A stretch of 64,000 nucleotides of DNA, from NCBI RefSeq assembly GCF_000384215.1, contig NZ_KB913032.1, forward strand, positions 1,203,021-1,267,020, in the 5' to 3' direction. A program made the translations under genes and the position numbers. This document shows positions 45,542 to 54,969 of the stretch, piece by piece. A model generated the notes under the pieces. That model did not search any database. It saw nothing but the letters and a program-made list of their open reading frames with translations, and was not told the origin of the DNA. Positions within the stretch are counted from its first letter, which is position 1, and every line of letters starts with the position of its first letter. The stretch comes from Amycolatopsis alba DSM 44262. Lineage in GTDB: Bacteria; Actinomycetota; Actinomycetes; Mycobacteriales; Pseudonocardiaceae.

Positions 45542-48500
45542 ATGAGCACCCCTCGCGACCGCCTGCCGGCCCTGGGCGAGCAGCCCGGTGAAATCGTCCT
45601 GCAGTCCCCGCCGATGCTGCCGAAGGGCTCCTCCGGCGGAGCCATGCAGCTGCTGATGTTCATGCCGATGATGCTGGGCATGGGCGCCATGTCGTTCGTC
45701 TACATCGGACGCGACGGCGGGGTGATGACGTACATCTTCGGCGCGTTGTTCCTCACCGCGATGGTGGGCATGGTCGTGATGTCACTCGGGCGTGGCGGCG
45801 CGGCGAAGAAGGCCCAGATCAACGAGGAGCGCCGGGACTACCAGCGGTATCTGACCGGTTTGCGCGGCCAGGTCCGCGAAATCGCGGACAACCAGCGCGC
45901 GGCCATGGCGGCGTTGCAGCCCGATCCGGCGGATCTGTGGGCGTACATCGAGACCGGCAGGCTGTGGGATCGCCGCCGGTCCGACTCGCAGTTCGCGCAG
46001 GTCCGCGTCGGGACCGGGCCGCAGCGGCTCGCGACACCGTTGAAAGCGCCGCAAACCGTGCCGCTGGAAGACCTCGACCCGGTGTGCTCGACCAACCTGA
46101 AGCACTTCATCCGGACCTATTCGACGGTCGAAGGGCTCCCGGTCGCGGTCTCGCTGCGGTCGTTCGCGCAGGTCAACCTGTCCGGACGCCGCCCGGACAC
46201 ACTCGGGACCGCGCGGGCGGTGCTGACCCAGCTCGCGACCTTCCATTCACCCGGCGACCTGCGGATCGCGCTCTGCGTCAAGAACGACCGGCTGCACGAC
46301 TGGGAATGGGCGAAATGGCTGCCGCATGTCGCCTCCACCGCCGCCGACGCCGCCGGTCCGCGACGGCTCGTCGACGCCGACTCCGGAAAGCTCGCCGACC
46401 TTCTCGGCCCCGACCTCGGCGACCGGCCCGCGTTCACCCGCCGTCCGGACTCCCGGCTGGATCTGCCGCATGTCGTCGTGATCGTGGACGGCGGGCACAC
46501 CCTCGCGGACGCGCGGCTCGTCGCCGAAGAGGGCAGGCTCGGTGTCACGGTGATCGAGATCGGCTCGGAGCAGCCGCGATCGGTGTCGTCCGAACGGCTG
46601 TTGAGCCTGCACACGAGCCCGGAGCAGCTCGGGATGGTCGTCGGCGACGGGACCGAACAGCGGCTCGGTTTCCTCGGCACGCCGGACACCTTGGACCGCG
46701 GGGCCGCCGAGGCGCTGGCCCGGATGCTGACGCCGCTGTTCCAGGGCGCGGCGGTGGTCAGCGAGGCGCCGATGTCGGCGACGTTCGGACTGGCCGGGCT
46801 GCTCGGCATCGGCGATCCGCGCGACACCGACACCACGGTCACCTGGGCGCCGCGGTCGGCACGGGACCGGTTGCGGATCCCGCTGGGCATCAACCCCGAG
46901 GGCAGGCCGGTCGACCTCGACCTCAAGGAGTCGGCGGAAGGCGGGATGGGCCCGCACGGGCTGGTCATCGGCGCGACCGGGTCCGGCAAGAGCGAACTGC
47001 TGCGGACGCTGGTCACCGCGCTCGCCGTCACGCATTCTTCGGAGAAGCTCAATCTCGCGCTGATCGACTTCAAGGGTGGCGCGACCTTCGCCGGCATGAC
47101 CGGGCTGCCGCACACCTGCGCCGTCATCACCAACCTGTCCGACGACCTCGCGCTGGTCGACCGCATGGCGGACGCGCTGAACGGTGAACTGCAGCGACGT
47201 CAGGAGCTTCTGCACGCGGCCGGGAACTACGCGTCGGTGCGGGACTACGAGAAGGCCAGGGAATCCGGTGTCAGCCTGCGACCCCTGCCGTCTTTGCTGG
47301 TGATCATCGACGAGTTCAGCGAGCTGCTGTCCTCCCGGCCGGAGTTCATCGACCTGTTCGTCGCGATCGGGCGGCTGGGGCGGAGTCTCGGGATCCACCT
47401 GCTGCTGGCTTCGCAGCGCCTGGAGGAGGGACGGCTGCGCGGGCTGGACTCGCATCTGTCGTACCGGATCGGCCTGCGGACCTTCTCCGCGTCGGAGAGC
47501 CGCGCGGTGCTCGGCGTCGCGGACGCCTACCAGCTTCCGCCCGTGCCGGGTTCGGCGTACCTGAAGTCCGACAACGACACCCTCATCAGGCTCAAGGCCG
47601 CGTATGTCTCGGGGGAGCTGCCGCCGCGCAGCAAGATCGTGCGCAAGGACGGGCAGAGCCTCGGGCTGATGCCGTTCACGCTGGCTCCGGTGGAGATCCC
47701 GGTGACCGTCGAGGCGGAGGAGCCAGTCGAAAAGGGGACCGGCGAGACGATCATCGGCGCGATGATCTCCCGGATCGAAGGCAAGGGCCCGGAGGCGCAC
47801 CAGATCTGGCTGCCGCCGCTGGCCGAACCGCCCACTCTCGACCAGTTGCTGCCGCCGCTCGGCGAGGACCCTGCACGCGGTTTGTGCCCGCTCGGCTGGG
47901 GCGGCAACGGCAAGCTGATGATCCCGGTCGCCCTGGTGGACAAGCCCTTCGAACAACGGCGCGACATGCTGTGGGCCGATTTCTCCGGTGCCGCCGGGCA
48001 CGCGCTGATCGTCGGGGCGCCGCAGAGCGGCAAGAGCACGCTGATGCGCGACCTCGCCGCGATGCTCGCGCTCACCCACACCCCGGAAGAGGTCCAGCTG
48101 TTCGTGCTGGACATGGGCGGTGGCGCGCTGGCGCCGATCGCCGGGCTGCCCCACGTGTCCGGCTACGCGACGAGGCGCGACGCGCAGCGCTGCCGCCGGG
48201 TGGTGGCGGAACTGACGACCCTGCTCGAACAACGTGAGGAGTTCTTCTCCGCCAACGGCATCGAGTCGATCACGACGTTCCGCCAGCGGCGTTCGGAGTT
48301 CCGAGAGAGCACGGAAGGCCGCGAATTCGGCGACGTCTTCCTGTTCGTGGACAACTGGACCACGATCCGCCAGGAATACGAGCAGCTGGAGGAACAGATC
48401 ACCAGCCTGGCGTCGCGCGGGCTCGGTTTCGGCATCCACGTCGTCGTCTCGATCAACCAGTGGATGGGCATGCGGGCGCCGCTGCGCGACGCCATCGGCA

Positions 48501-49483
48501 CCAAGTTCGAGCTGCGGCTGGGTGAGCCGGCGGACTCGCTGATCGACCGCAAGATCGCGCAGAACGTCCCGGCGGACCGGCCGGGCCGCGGGCTGACCGC
48601 GGACAAACTGCACTTCCTCGCGGCGCTCCCCCGCATCGATTCGGACCAGCGGCCGGACACGGTCGGTGCCGGCGGCCTCGATCTGAACCGGCGGATTTCC
48701 GCGGCGTGGAAGGGAAGCCCCGCGCCCGCCGTGCGCCTGCTCCCCGCCGAGGTGCCGCTGGACTCGCTGGAGGCCGGCCCGCGCAAGCAGGTCACCCTCG
48801 GCATCGCGGAGTCGAACCTGCAGCCGGTGTACCTCGATTTCGCCACCGAGCCGCATTTCGTGGCCTTCGGCGACGTCGAGTCCGGCAAGAGTTCGCTCCT
48901 GCGCGCGATCGCGCAGGGCATCACCGCCAAGTACTCGCCGGAGGAGGCGGCGATCGTGGTCGCCGACTACCGGCGCGGGATGCTGGGCGCGGTGCCGGAG
49001 TCGCATCTGCTCGGCTACGCCGGGTCCGAGACCGCGCTGACCGGGCTGATCGAACAGTGCCAGCAGGCCATGCGGAACCGGCTTCCCGGCTCGGATGTCA
49101 CTCCCGAGCAGCTGCGGAACCGGTCGTGGTGGCGGGGCCCGGATCTGTTCGTGCTCGTCGACGACTACGAAATGGTCGCGACCGTCGGCCGGAACCCCTT
49201 GCAGCCGCTGCTGGAATTCCTGCCGCAGGCGAGGGACATCGGGCTTCACCTCGTTGTCGCGCGCGGGAGCGGCGGCGCCGGGCGTTCGCTGTTCGAGCCC
49301 GTGCTGCAACGGATCCGCGAGCTGGGTTCCCCCGGTCTCGTGATGTCCGGATCGCGGGACGAGGGCGCGCTGCTCGGCGAGGTCAAGCCGGGGCCTCAGC
49401 CCGCGGGTCGGGGCGTGCTGGTCTCACGGCGGCACGGGACGGGACTGGTTCAGGTGGCTTGGACGAAACCCGTGGAGGACTGA
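45542..49483 (+). CDS. eccC: Type VII secretion ATPase EccC (fused EccCa-EccCb)
   Basis: 1313 residues. Two N-terminal TM helices (about 36-56 and 63-83), a domain of unknown function, then three FtsK/SpoIIIE ATPase modules with Walker A GATGSGKSELL (about 477), GAPQSGKSTLM (about 825) and GDVESGKSSLL (about 1110) and Walker B VIIDEF, LFVDNW and LVDDYE. Motor of ESX export; the third module normally binds the EsxB C-terminal signal. Single-polypeptide form as in ESX-2/3/5-type systems. Ends six bases from the convergent ANTAR gene. Confidence 0.96.
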   Translation: MSTPRDRLPALGEQPGEIVLQSPPMLPKGSSGGAMQLLMFMPMMLGMGAMSFVYIGRDGGVMTYIFGALFLTAMVGMVVMSLGRGGAAKKAQINEERRDYQRYLTGLRGQVREIADNQRAAMAALQPDPADLWAYIETGRLWDRRRSDSQFAQVRVGTGPQRLATPLKAPQTVPLEDLDPVCSTNLKHFIRTYSTVEGLPVAVSLRSFAQVNLSGRRPDTLGTARAVLTQLATFHSPGDLRIALCVKNDRLHDWEWAKWLPHVASTAADAAGPRRLVDADSGKLADLLGPDLGDRPAFTRRPDSRLDLPHVVVIVDGGHTLADARLVAEEGRLGVTVIEIGSEQPRSVSSERLLSLHTSPEQLGMVVGDGTEQRLGFLGTPDTLDRGAAEALARMLTPLFQGAAVVSEAPMSATFGLAGLLGIGDPRDTDTTVTWAPRSARDRLRIPLGINPEGRPVDLDLKESAEGGMGPHGLVIGATGSGKSELLRTLVTALAVTHSSEKLNLALIDFKGGATFAGMTGLPHTCAVITNLSDDLALVDRMADALNGELQRRQELLHAAGNYASVRDYEKARESGVSLRPLPSLLVIIDEFSELLSSRPEFIDLFVAIGRLGRSLGIHLLLASQRLEEGRLRGLDSHLSYRIGLRTFSASESRAVLGVADAYQLPPVPGSAYLKSDNDTLIRLKAAYVSGELPPRSKIVRKDGQSLGLMPFTLAPVEIPVTVEAEEPVEKGTGETIIGAMISRIEGKGPEAHQIWLPPLAEPPTLDQLLPPLGEDPARGLCPLGWGGNGKLMIPVALVDKPFEQRRDMLWADFSGAAGHALIVGAPQSGKSTLMRDLAAMLALTHTPEEVQLFVLDMGGGALAPIAGLPHVSGYATRRDAQRCRRVVAELTTLLEQREEFFSANGIESITTFRQRRSEFRESTEGREFGDVFLFVDNWTTIRQEYEQLEEQITSLASRGLGFGIHVVVSINQWMGMRAPLRDAIGTKFELRLGEPADSLIDRKIAQNVPADRPGRGLTADKLHFLAALPRIDSDQRPDTVGAGGLDLNRRISAAWKGSPAPAVRLLPAEVPLDSLEAGPRKQVTLGIAESNLQPVYLDFATEPHFVAFGDVESGKSSLLRAIAQGITAKYSPEEAAIVVADYRRGMLGAVPESHLLGYAGSETALTGLIEQCQQAMRNRLPGSDVTPEQLRNRSWWRGPDLFVLVDDYEMVATVGRNPLQPLLEFLPQARDIGLHLVVARGSGGAGRSLFEPVLQRIRELGSPGLVMSGSRDEGALLGEVKPGPQPAGRGVLVSRRHGTGLVQVAWTKPVED

Positions 49484-49489
49484 GGGCCG

Positions 49490-50323
49490 TCAGCGCTGGA
49501 GGTTCAGCTCGGCGGGGCCGTGTCCGTGGGCGACGTCGGTCGCCAGGGCCTTGAGTTTCATGCTCCGGCTGCGGGCGTACCCGCGCAGGCGTGCGAACGC
49601 TTCGTCCAGCGGGATGTGGAAACGTTCGGACAGCACTCCCTTGGCCTGTTCGATCGCGACCCGGCTGTGCAGTGCTCCCTCGAGCTGGTCGACGACCTGC
49701 TCGAGGCTGTTCACGCGGTCGTGGTGGGCGAAACATCCCATGGCCGCGTCCGTGAAGGCCTGGGCGATGCGCAGGTCCGTCACGGGGATCACCGGTTGCT
49801 TGGTGTTCAACAGGTTGAGCGCGCCGACCGTGGTCTCATGGGTGCGCAGCGGCACCGCCGCGATGGCGACGGCGCCGGCCTCGCGGGCGTAGGGGGCGAA
49901 GCGGGGCCAGCGTGCCGCGCCAGGACTGCCGTCCCAGAACCCGATCGGGGGAAGGACGGCGTTGTTACGGGCGATCTCCAGGGACGGGCCTTCACCGATG
50001 TCGACCTGGACTTCCTCCAGTTCCTGGCATCGCTTGTCGGACGCGGTGGCGTAGCGCACCACACCCTGGTCGTCGATCACGGTGGTACCGGCGCCTTGTA
50101 CTCGCAAAAGGACATTCGCGTGCCGAGTCAGATCGTGAAGCAGATCCAGGGCATCGAAATCCGCGGTACGGTTCGACAAGTCGGCGGTGGCCTCGGCGAT
50201 GCACGCTTCTCGTTCAGTGGCCGGCAAGGGAAGTAGCCAATCTGGGAAGGCCCACGCCCGGCTCAAGGTCGAGTCGTCGGCTCGCGTCGAACGCGGGGAC
50301 CGGGTGACCTCAAGGGAAGTCAT
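49490..50323 (-). CDS. GAF-ANTAR RNA-binding regulator
   Basis: 277 residues from ATG 50323. GAF sensor domain (about 65-205: DALDLLHDLTRHANVLLRVQG to IPVTDLRIAQAFTDAAMGCF) and C-terminal ANTAR domain (about 215-270, LEGALHSRVAIEQAKGVLSERFHIPLDEAFARLRGYAR). ANTAR proteins bind paired RNA hairpins to prevent termination. The ligand of the GAF domain is unknown. Convergent with eccC. Confidence 0.9.
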   Translation of the reverse strand: MTSLEVTRSPRSTRADDSTLSRAWAFPDWLLPLPATEREACIAEATADLSNRTADFDALDLLHDLTRHANVLLRVQGAGTTVIDDQGVVRYATASDKRCQELEEVQVDIGEGPSLEIARNNAVLPPIGFWDGSPGAARWPRFAPYAREAGAVAIAAVPLRTHETTVGALNLLNTKQPVIPVTDLRIAQAFTDAAMGCFAHHDRVNSLEQVVDQLEGALHSRVAIEQAKGVLSERFHIPLDEAFARLRGYARSRSMKLKALATDVAHGHGPAELNLQR

Positions 50324-51004
50324 TTCGTGCCCGCTGACAGGGGCGCTCGCCTCGAATCCGCTTGACCCGTCCGAGGTCTCGCGCCGACTGGGTCCAGGTC
50401 GCAACGAAACCTCACGGTGCCGTGACGACGCTACACCGGGTTCCCGCGTTCGTATAAGGGCCATACAGGTCTACGGCGAGCGGGTCGGCGACGATGTCGA
50501 TGCGGGGGCCTGGTCAGCGACAGGGAGTCAGGTTGTTCACTGCGGGCTCGGCGGTGAATTCGGCTCCGTTCAGGTAACCGATTTCACCGCCGAGCCCCGA
50601 GATTCTCGGTCAGGATAGCCTGACTCGACGTCGCGATGGGGCTCCACCGTCGTCTTTCGACGTCACCGGACCGGTGACGACCCTTGTCTTCGCCGCGGCT
50701 TCACATTGGGCAATGGACCCCATGGGGCACGGATTTCCACTTCTCCGTCCCACTTTACTGAAAGTGGCGCGGAATTCTCCCGAACCAGAAAAGCGATTCC
50801 TCTCACCACAAGGAGATCGGATCTCACTGTGACGAAAACACTTGGTGCGCTTGGGTTTCCATGGATCACGCCACACCGAACCCGATCCCAATGCTTCTGT
50901 CAGGATTGCCGCGCATACTGCTCACAGATTCCCTTTCACGCTCCACCTAAATCCGATCGCGCATTCGGTGGCGATCGAACTTGCGTTTGAGTACAGTTGC
51001 GGCC
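50324..51004. other. 681-bp region between divergent ANTAR and HNH genes
   Basis: Less G+C-rich than its surroundings from about 50700 on. No convincing gene: the only coding-like frame is minus 50663-50869, 68 residues, without strong start signals. Contains the strong hairpin 50544-50597 and, at 50992-50997, TACAGT seven bases before the HNH start. Confidence 0.45.
50544..50597. other. Strong hairpin upstream of ANTAR gene
   Basis: GGGCTCGGCGGTGAA (50544-50558) pairs with TTCACCGCCGAGCCC (50583-50597); pairing continues with one mismatch through TCGG (50560-50563) / CCGA (50578-50581), leaving a 14-nt loop. Both flanking genes point away from it, so it is not their terminator. Candidates are the end of an unannotated transcript, a small RNA or a cis element. 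Confidence 0.55.
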
Positions 51005-52192
51005 ATGCCCCAAACTCTCGCTCCAAACCTGAAAGCCGCTCGTTTTCTGGACGCTGCGTTCGCCGAAGAAGTTTCACTTCGCGGTACGCAGGGTCGCCAG
51101 GTGCGCGCGTTGGCCGAATTCGCCGCGATAGGTGGCTCGCGAAGATCGATGACCGAGGAAGTCGCTTTGCGCTTCTCGGTCTCCCGTAATCGCGCGTCCC
51201 TGTTGCTGGAGATCTCCTGCGCTTTGGTGTCCCGGCTGCCGAACACGTTGGCGGCGCTGGACAAAGGCGACATCGACTTGTTCAAAGCGTCGAAGGTCAC
51301 CCAGTTGACCCGTGATGTGTCGGACGAGGTCGCGACGCAGGTGGACGCGTTCATGACCGAACGCCTGGCCGGGCGCGATCCCGCGGCGATCCGCGGGTCG
51401 GTGAACTACGCGGTGCAGAAGTTCGATCCCGATGGGTACCGGGAGCGAGCGGCGAAGAAACGCGCCCTTCGACGCGTGTCGCTGAAACACGAGGACGAGA
51501 CCATGTCCACCCTCTCGGGCCATCTTCCCGCCGAGGTCGCCGGCTCGATCTACGCCTCGATGAGCCGTGCGGCTCAGACACGCCGGAAGACGGACAAGTC
51601 CCGCACGCTCGAACAGCACCGCGCCGACCTGTTCGCCGAACGCCTGCTTGCCGAGGACGGCCACGGCGAACCCCGCCCGCACATCCATGTGTACGTGGAT
51701 CTGCTGACCTTGACCGGCGCCCGCGACGACCCCGCGTTCCTCGCCGGATACGGCCCCATTCCGGACTGGCTCGTCCGCGAGATCGCCTCCAGCCCCGACT
51801 CGACGTGGTCGCGTTTGATCACCGATCCCGCCACCGGGCAGTTGCTGGAAGCGAGCCCGGAGACCTACCGGTTCCCGGCCTCACTCGCCCGGCTGATCAA
51901 GGCACGGGACCGGGAATGCACCCATCCCGGCTGCCACCGCCCCGCCGAGTTCTCCGAGATCGACCACATCACCGCCTGGACCCGCGACGGCCGAACCGAT
52001 CACCACAACGGCCACGGGTACTGCAAGCTCCACAACCTGCTCAAAGAAGAACCGGGATGGTCGGCCGAGCCGACCGGCAACGGCGGCATGATCATCACCA
52101 CCCCCAGCGGGCACACCTACAGCACGGCGCCCGAACCGCTCCACGGACCCCGCACTGAACCGCGCAAGGACGAGGACGAGCGAGCGGCGTGA
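51005..52192 (+). CDS. DUF222 / HNH endonuclease domain protein (13E12 repeat family type)
   Basis: 395 residues from ATG 51005 (TTG 50981 is a longer alternative). Helical DUF222 region (about 20-260) and a C-terminal HNH nuclease motif CTHPGCHRPAEFSEIDHI followed by DHHNGHGYCKLHN with zinc cysteines. The family is multicopy and repeat-like in actinobacteria, with no proven role. TACAGT seven bases upstream suggests a leaderless transcript. Confidence 0.9.
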   Translation: MPQTLAPNLKAARFLDAAFAEEVSLRGTQGRQVRALAEFAAIGGSRRSMTEEVALRFSVSRNRASLLLEISCALVSRLPNTLAALDKGDIDLFKASKVTQLTRDVSDEVATQVDAFMTERLAGRDPAAIRGSVNYAVQKFDPDGYRERAAKKRALRRVSLKHEDETMSTLSGHLPAEVAGSIYASMSRAAQTRRKTDKSRTLEQHRADLFAERLLAEDGHGEPRPHIHVYVDLLTLTGARDDPAFLAGYGPIPDWLVREIASSPDSTWSRLITDPATGQLLEASPETYRFPASLARLIKARDRECTHPGCHRPAEFSEIDHITAWTRDGRTDHHNGHGYCKLHNLLKEEPGWSAEPTGNGGMIITTPSGHTYSTAPEPLHGPRTEPRKDEDERAA

Positions 52193-52195
52193 GCA

Positions 52196-52429
52196 GGACG
52201 AACACCTGCACCTGTCCACCAACCCGCGACCCGCGGTGATCCTCTGCCACAGAAGCACGCTCTCCTGCGTCCCAAAGAACTTCACTCGATCCCCGGCGCA
52301 GGGCAAGGCATCGTTCGCTCCCGTATCCACCCTGAAGTCGATTCCTTCGTCCACCGCGGCAGGCATGGCGTCGATCAAGGTGTCGACGCCGAAGGTGAGC
52401 CAAGGGTCCGGTAACACGGTTGCGGACAC
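52196..52429 (-). pseudogene. Possible coding remnant beside HNH gene
   Basis: From GTG 52429 the minus frame encodes about 70 residues of ordinary composition with G/C-rich third positions (PWLTFGVDTLIDAMPAAVDE), then runs on as antisense to the HNH gene. The sensible part ends near 52200, so the original 3' end may be missing. No homologue recognised. Confidence 0.3.
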
Positions 52430-52484
52430 CGGGTGATCCCTGACTTACCAGAACAGGAGCCACCGCTGAGGACGATCACCTGGA

Positions 52485-52811
52485 CTACCGGCGAACACGC
52501 CGGGGTTCGGGCGGTCCGGGCAGTGGGTCGCCTCGCTCCATGCGGAACTCCGCGACCAGATCGAACAGCGCGGCCACCTGCTCCCCGTCACCGAGGTCAG
52601 GGAACGATGGGTCACGCTTTTCCAGCAAACCGGATACAACGGACGTCCATACCAAAGGCCCCGGATCCACCCATTCCTGAAATCCTCGCAGAACACGGTT
52701 TTCCGAAGCAACGTCGAACCCGCACAAGAACACACATGCTTCGCGAAGCGTCGCGATCCCATACGCGGAAGGCCGGAACCTGACGTCGGCCAGGCGGTCA
52801 TCGATGTCCAC
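52485..52811 (-). CDS. Hypothetical protein, 108 residues
   Basis: Begins MDIDDRLADVRFRPSAYGIA and contains EACVFLCGFDVASENRVLRGF and a helical FPDLGDGEQVAALFDLVAEFR, with a Pro/Arg-rich end. Composition looks like a real soluble protein. No family recognised; no signal peptide. Neighbours are an HNH gene and a secreted protease. The coding-like remnant at 52196-52429 on the same strand may belong with it. Confidence 0.6.
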   Translation of the reverse strand: MDIDDRLADVRFRPSAYGIATLREACVFLCGFDVASENRVLRGFQEWVDPGPLVWTSVVSGLLEKRDPSFPDLGDGEQVAALFDLVAEFRMERGDPLPGPPEPRRVRR

Positions 52812-52958
52812 GCCCGACTATCCCACCCGGACGGCCCAATACTTTCCTCGCATCGCTTACCGACTTCGGTAGGTTACAAAAGCCCTTACCGCCGCATAAC
52901 TTGGTGAAACCGTTTCAAGTCGAAACGATCTCCCCGACGCAGGCCGAAGGGCGTATTC
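52812..52958 (+). promoter_or_regulatory. Upstream region of secreted protease
   Basis: 147 bp with A+T-richer islands. An imperfect inverted sequence CTTACCGACTTCGGTAGG lies near 52857-52874. GAAGGGCG before ATG 52959 is the ribosome-binding site. No definite promoter hexamers. Confidence 0.35.
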
Positions 52959-53663
52959 ATGCGTATGTCCAAGATCGTCGCAACGGTGGCCGGCGCCGCC
53001 GCGGCGCTGACCCTTGCCGCAACCCCCGCAGCGAACGCGGGCCAGGACATCATCGGCGGCGGCACCGTGAGTTCCGCTCCATGGGGCGCCCAGATCTACT
53101 GGAACGACGCCACCGCGTTCGGCGGCTTCAACTGCTCCGGCACGATCATCGCCCCGCAGTGGGTCCTCACCGCGAAGCACTGCCTCAACGCCCCCGGCAT
53201 GCACGTGAAGGTAGGGAACGTCAACCTCAACCAGGGCACGAATGCCGAGGTGGACCAGCAGAAGGCGGCCCCCAGTGGGGACATCGCGCTGCTGCACCTC
53301 AAGACCTCGGTCAGCACGACCTACATGAAGCTCGGCACCGCGAACCCGACCAGCGGTACCACCAACCAGATCTACGGCTGGGGCCGCACGCAGGGCAACA
53401 ACCCGCCGTCGAGCGTCCTGAAGACGGCCAACGTCCGGATCACCGGGACCAGCAGCGACGCTTACGGCGGCCAGGCCATCGCCAGTGTCGGCGTCAACGG
53501 TTCGGCGTGGCACGGCGACTCTGGCGGCCCGCAGCTCTCGGGCGGCGTCCAGGTCGGCGTCTGCTCGACCGGCAGCAACTCCGGCACGAACCCGCAGGGC
53601 ACCCAGAACTACGCCAGCGTCGCGGCGAGCCGCAGCTGGATCCGCACCACCGCAGGAGTCTGA
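52959..53663 (+). CDS. Secreted chymotrypsin-like serine protease (S1A)
   Basis: 234 residues. Signal peptide (1 to about 28, ANA-GQD) leaves only three residues before the mature-type IIGGGTVSS start. Catalytic His in LTAKHC, Asp in SGDIALLHL, Ser in WHGDSGGP. The position six before the Ser is Ser, as in chymotrypsin rather than trypsin, and the usual Cys next to it is Trp, so the pocket disulfide is missing. Extracellular degradation role likely. Followed by a strong terminator. Confidence 0.92.
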   Translation: MRMSKIVATVAGAAAALTLAATPAANAGQDIIGGGTVSSAPWGAQIYWNDATAFGGFNCSGTIIAPQWVLTAKHCLNAPGMHVKVGNVNLNQGTNAEVDQQKAAPSGDIALLHLKTSVSTTYMKLGTANPTSGTTNQIYGWGRTQGNNPPSSVLKTANVRITGTSSDAYGGQAIASVGVNGSAWHGDSGGPQLSGGVQVGVCSTGSNSGTNPQGTQNYASVAASRSWIRTTAGV

Positions 53664-53684
53664 CCGCGGAGTCCGTCCGCGAAA

Positions 53685-53723
53685 GGGAATGGGGCTGTTC
53701 GAACACCAAACAGCCCCATTCCC
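53685..53723. terminator. Perfect 15-bp-arm terminator
   Basis: GGGAATGGGGCTGTT (53685-53699), 9-nt loop, AACAGCCCCATTCCC (53709-53723). Serves the protease gene and the convergent gene at 53733. Confidence 0.8.
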
Positions 53724-53732
53724 GCTCGAAAC

Positions 53733-54080
53733 CTACGCGAGGCCTACCTTGCCCAGCCAAGGCAATTCATCTTCGTAGTCGCACGCCGCCACCGCCGGGA
53801 TCCCGGAACTTTGCGCCGCGGTCAAGATTCGGGAGACGATCCCGACGACCGAGGCGTTTTCGGTGTCCTTCCCTGGCACGACCTCAACGAAGACAGGCCA
53901 GCCGATGAAGCCCTCCGCCAACCCCCTGTCGGGGTTCTGCAGGACTTCTACGTCCATATCGGACAAGGCAAAGAGCCCGCGATCAGCGTGAACCCCCAGC
54001 GGCGCGGTCAAGAGATCGACGACCGCGCGGGTTCCCGCTCGGAAGAAGATCTTGCAGTACTCGTACCCCTCGTCAGCCAT
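53733..54080 (-). CDS. Hypothetical protein, 115 residues
   Basis: Compact alpha/beta composition: YCKIFFRAGTRAVVDLLTA, HADRGLFALSDMDVEVLQN, GFIGWPVFVEVVPGKD, SRILTAAQSSGIPAVAACDYEDELPW. No signal peptide or TM. The layout recalls small immunity-type proteins, which would fit an ESX accessory region, but that is inference. Just upstream on the same strand is a lipoprotein gene (12-bp gap), so they may be co-transcribed. Confidence 0.65.
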   Translation of the reverse strand: MADEGYEYCKIFFRAGTRAVVDLLTAPLGVHADRGLFALSDMDVEVLQNPDRGLAEGFIGWPVFVEVVPGKDTENASVVGIVSRILTAAQSSGIPAVAACDYEDELPWLGKVGLA

Positions 54081-54092
54081 CGCTCAAGAACC

Positions 54093-54890
54093 TCAAGAGC
54101 ACTTCGACTTCGGGTTGACCATCGACACCGAGCCGACCTTGTCTCCGTTCACGGTGAACTCGTAGACCCAGTCCGGTTTCCCGTCGACAGGCACCTGGAA
54201 CCGGCCGTTGCCGCCGACCTTCATCCCCTTGGCGTCGTAGGCCGTCTTGAGGTCTGCAAGCGGCGAGCCTGCTCCGATCCCCTCGACCGTCTTCGCGTCC
54301 GAAGGAGCGGCGAGTTCACGCAGCCCGTCCTTGCCGAACGAGGCACCACCCGCGGCCACGAAGGCCTTGTCGCGTTCCTCCCGCTTACCCGCCAGGTCGG
54401 CGGACGCGAGAGCGGCGTCAGCGAGCAGTTGCGCGTCCTTGGCGGACTTCTCCGCCGATTTGGCGCTTTCCTCCGCGGACGCGCCCGGTTTCGGCTCCGG
54501 ATCCGCCTGGAGCTCGTCGGCCTTCTTGTTCAGGTCCTTGGCCTTGGCCTCGATGTCGGCCTCCGCCTTCATCCTCGCCGGGTCGGGTGCAGGGCCCCCG
54601 GTGTAGGAGAAGTCAGTACAACCATCCAAATTGGACGTCGGCGCCGAAGCGAGCTTGCCGCCCGCCAGCGCCGCGTCCTTGGCCATCCCCAGGGTCAGCC
54701 CGCGATATCCCGCCGGGCCGAACGTCTCCGGTGCCGCCGGCTTGTCCGCTTCGGACGCCCCCGATGGCCCCGACGACCCCTGCGACCCAGATGACGAACA
54801 CGCCACCCCGCCGATCAGCACCACCGCGGCGGTAAGCACCACTCCCGTGTGTCTGCCCGAAAACCGCCGATAAGTCCGCGTTTCATTCAC
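54093..54890 (-). CDS. Lipoprotein with coiled-coil region
   Basis: 265 residues from GTG 54890, chosen for GAAGGGGG five bases upstream. Lipobox IGGVAC at about residues 26-31, Ser/Gly-rich linker, a globular part (YRGLTLGMAKDAALAGGKL, with DGCTDFSY Cys), a Lys/Ala/Glu coiled coil (about 110-170) and a C-terminal beta region VYEFTVNGDKVGSVSM ending in KCS. Outer-leaflet lipoprotein of unknown role. Confidence 0.8.
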   Translation of the reverse strand: MNETRTYRRFSGRHTGVVLTAAVVLIGGVACSSSGSQGSSGPSGASEADKPAAPETFGPAGYRGLTLGMAKDAALAGGKLASAPTSNLDGCTDFSYTGGPAPDPARMKAEADIEAKAKDLNKKADELQADPEPKPGASAEESAKSAEKSAKDAQLLADAALASADLAGKREERDKAFVAAGGASFGKDGLRELAAPSDAKTVEGIGAGSPLADLKTAYDAKGMKVGGNGRFQVPVDGKPDWVYEFTVNGDKVGSVSMVNPKSKCS

Positions 54891-54969
54891 GCTTACCCCC
54901 TTCATCGAACCGAAAGCTATCCGATTCCCGAGGGGGTCCCGAGTGGATTTCGCGGGGATACGGTGAAGA

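Noticed and set aside
48341..48400. Degenerate second ATPase of EccC (Walker B ends in Asp-Asn)
   Set aside because: The second module of EccC proteins commonly has a non-standard residue here; not evidence of unusual function.
46247..49309. 1020-residue frame antisense to eccC and similar long antisense frames (e.g. 27842-30154 opposite mmpL)
   Set aside because: Arg/Gly/Asp-rich low-quality translations caused by high G+C; no motifs, while the opposite strand encodes clear families.
50663..50869. Minus-strand 68-residue frame in the gene-poor gap as a gene
   Set aside because: Composition is partly plausible but start signals are weak and no family is recognised.
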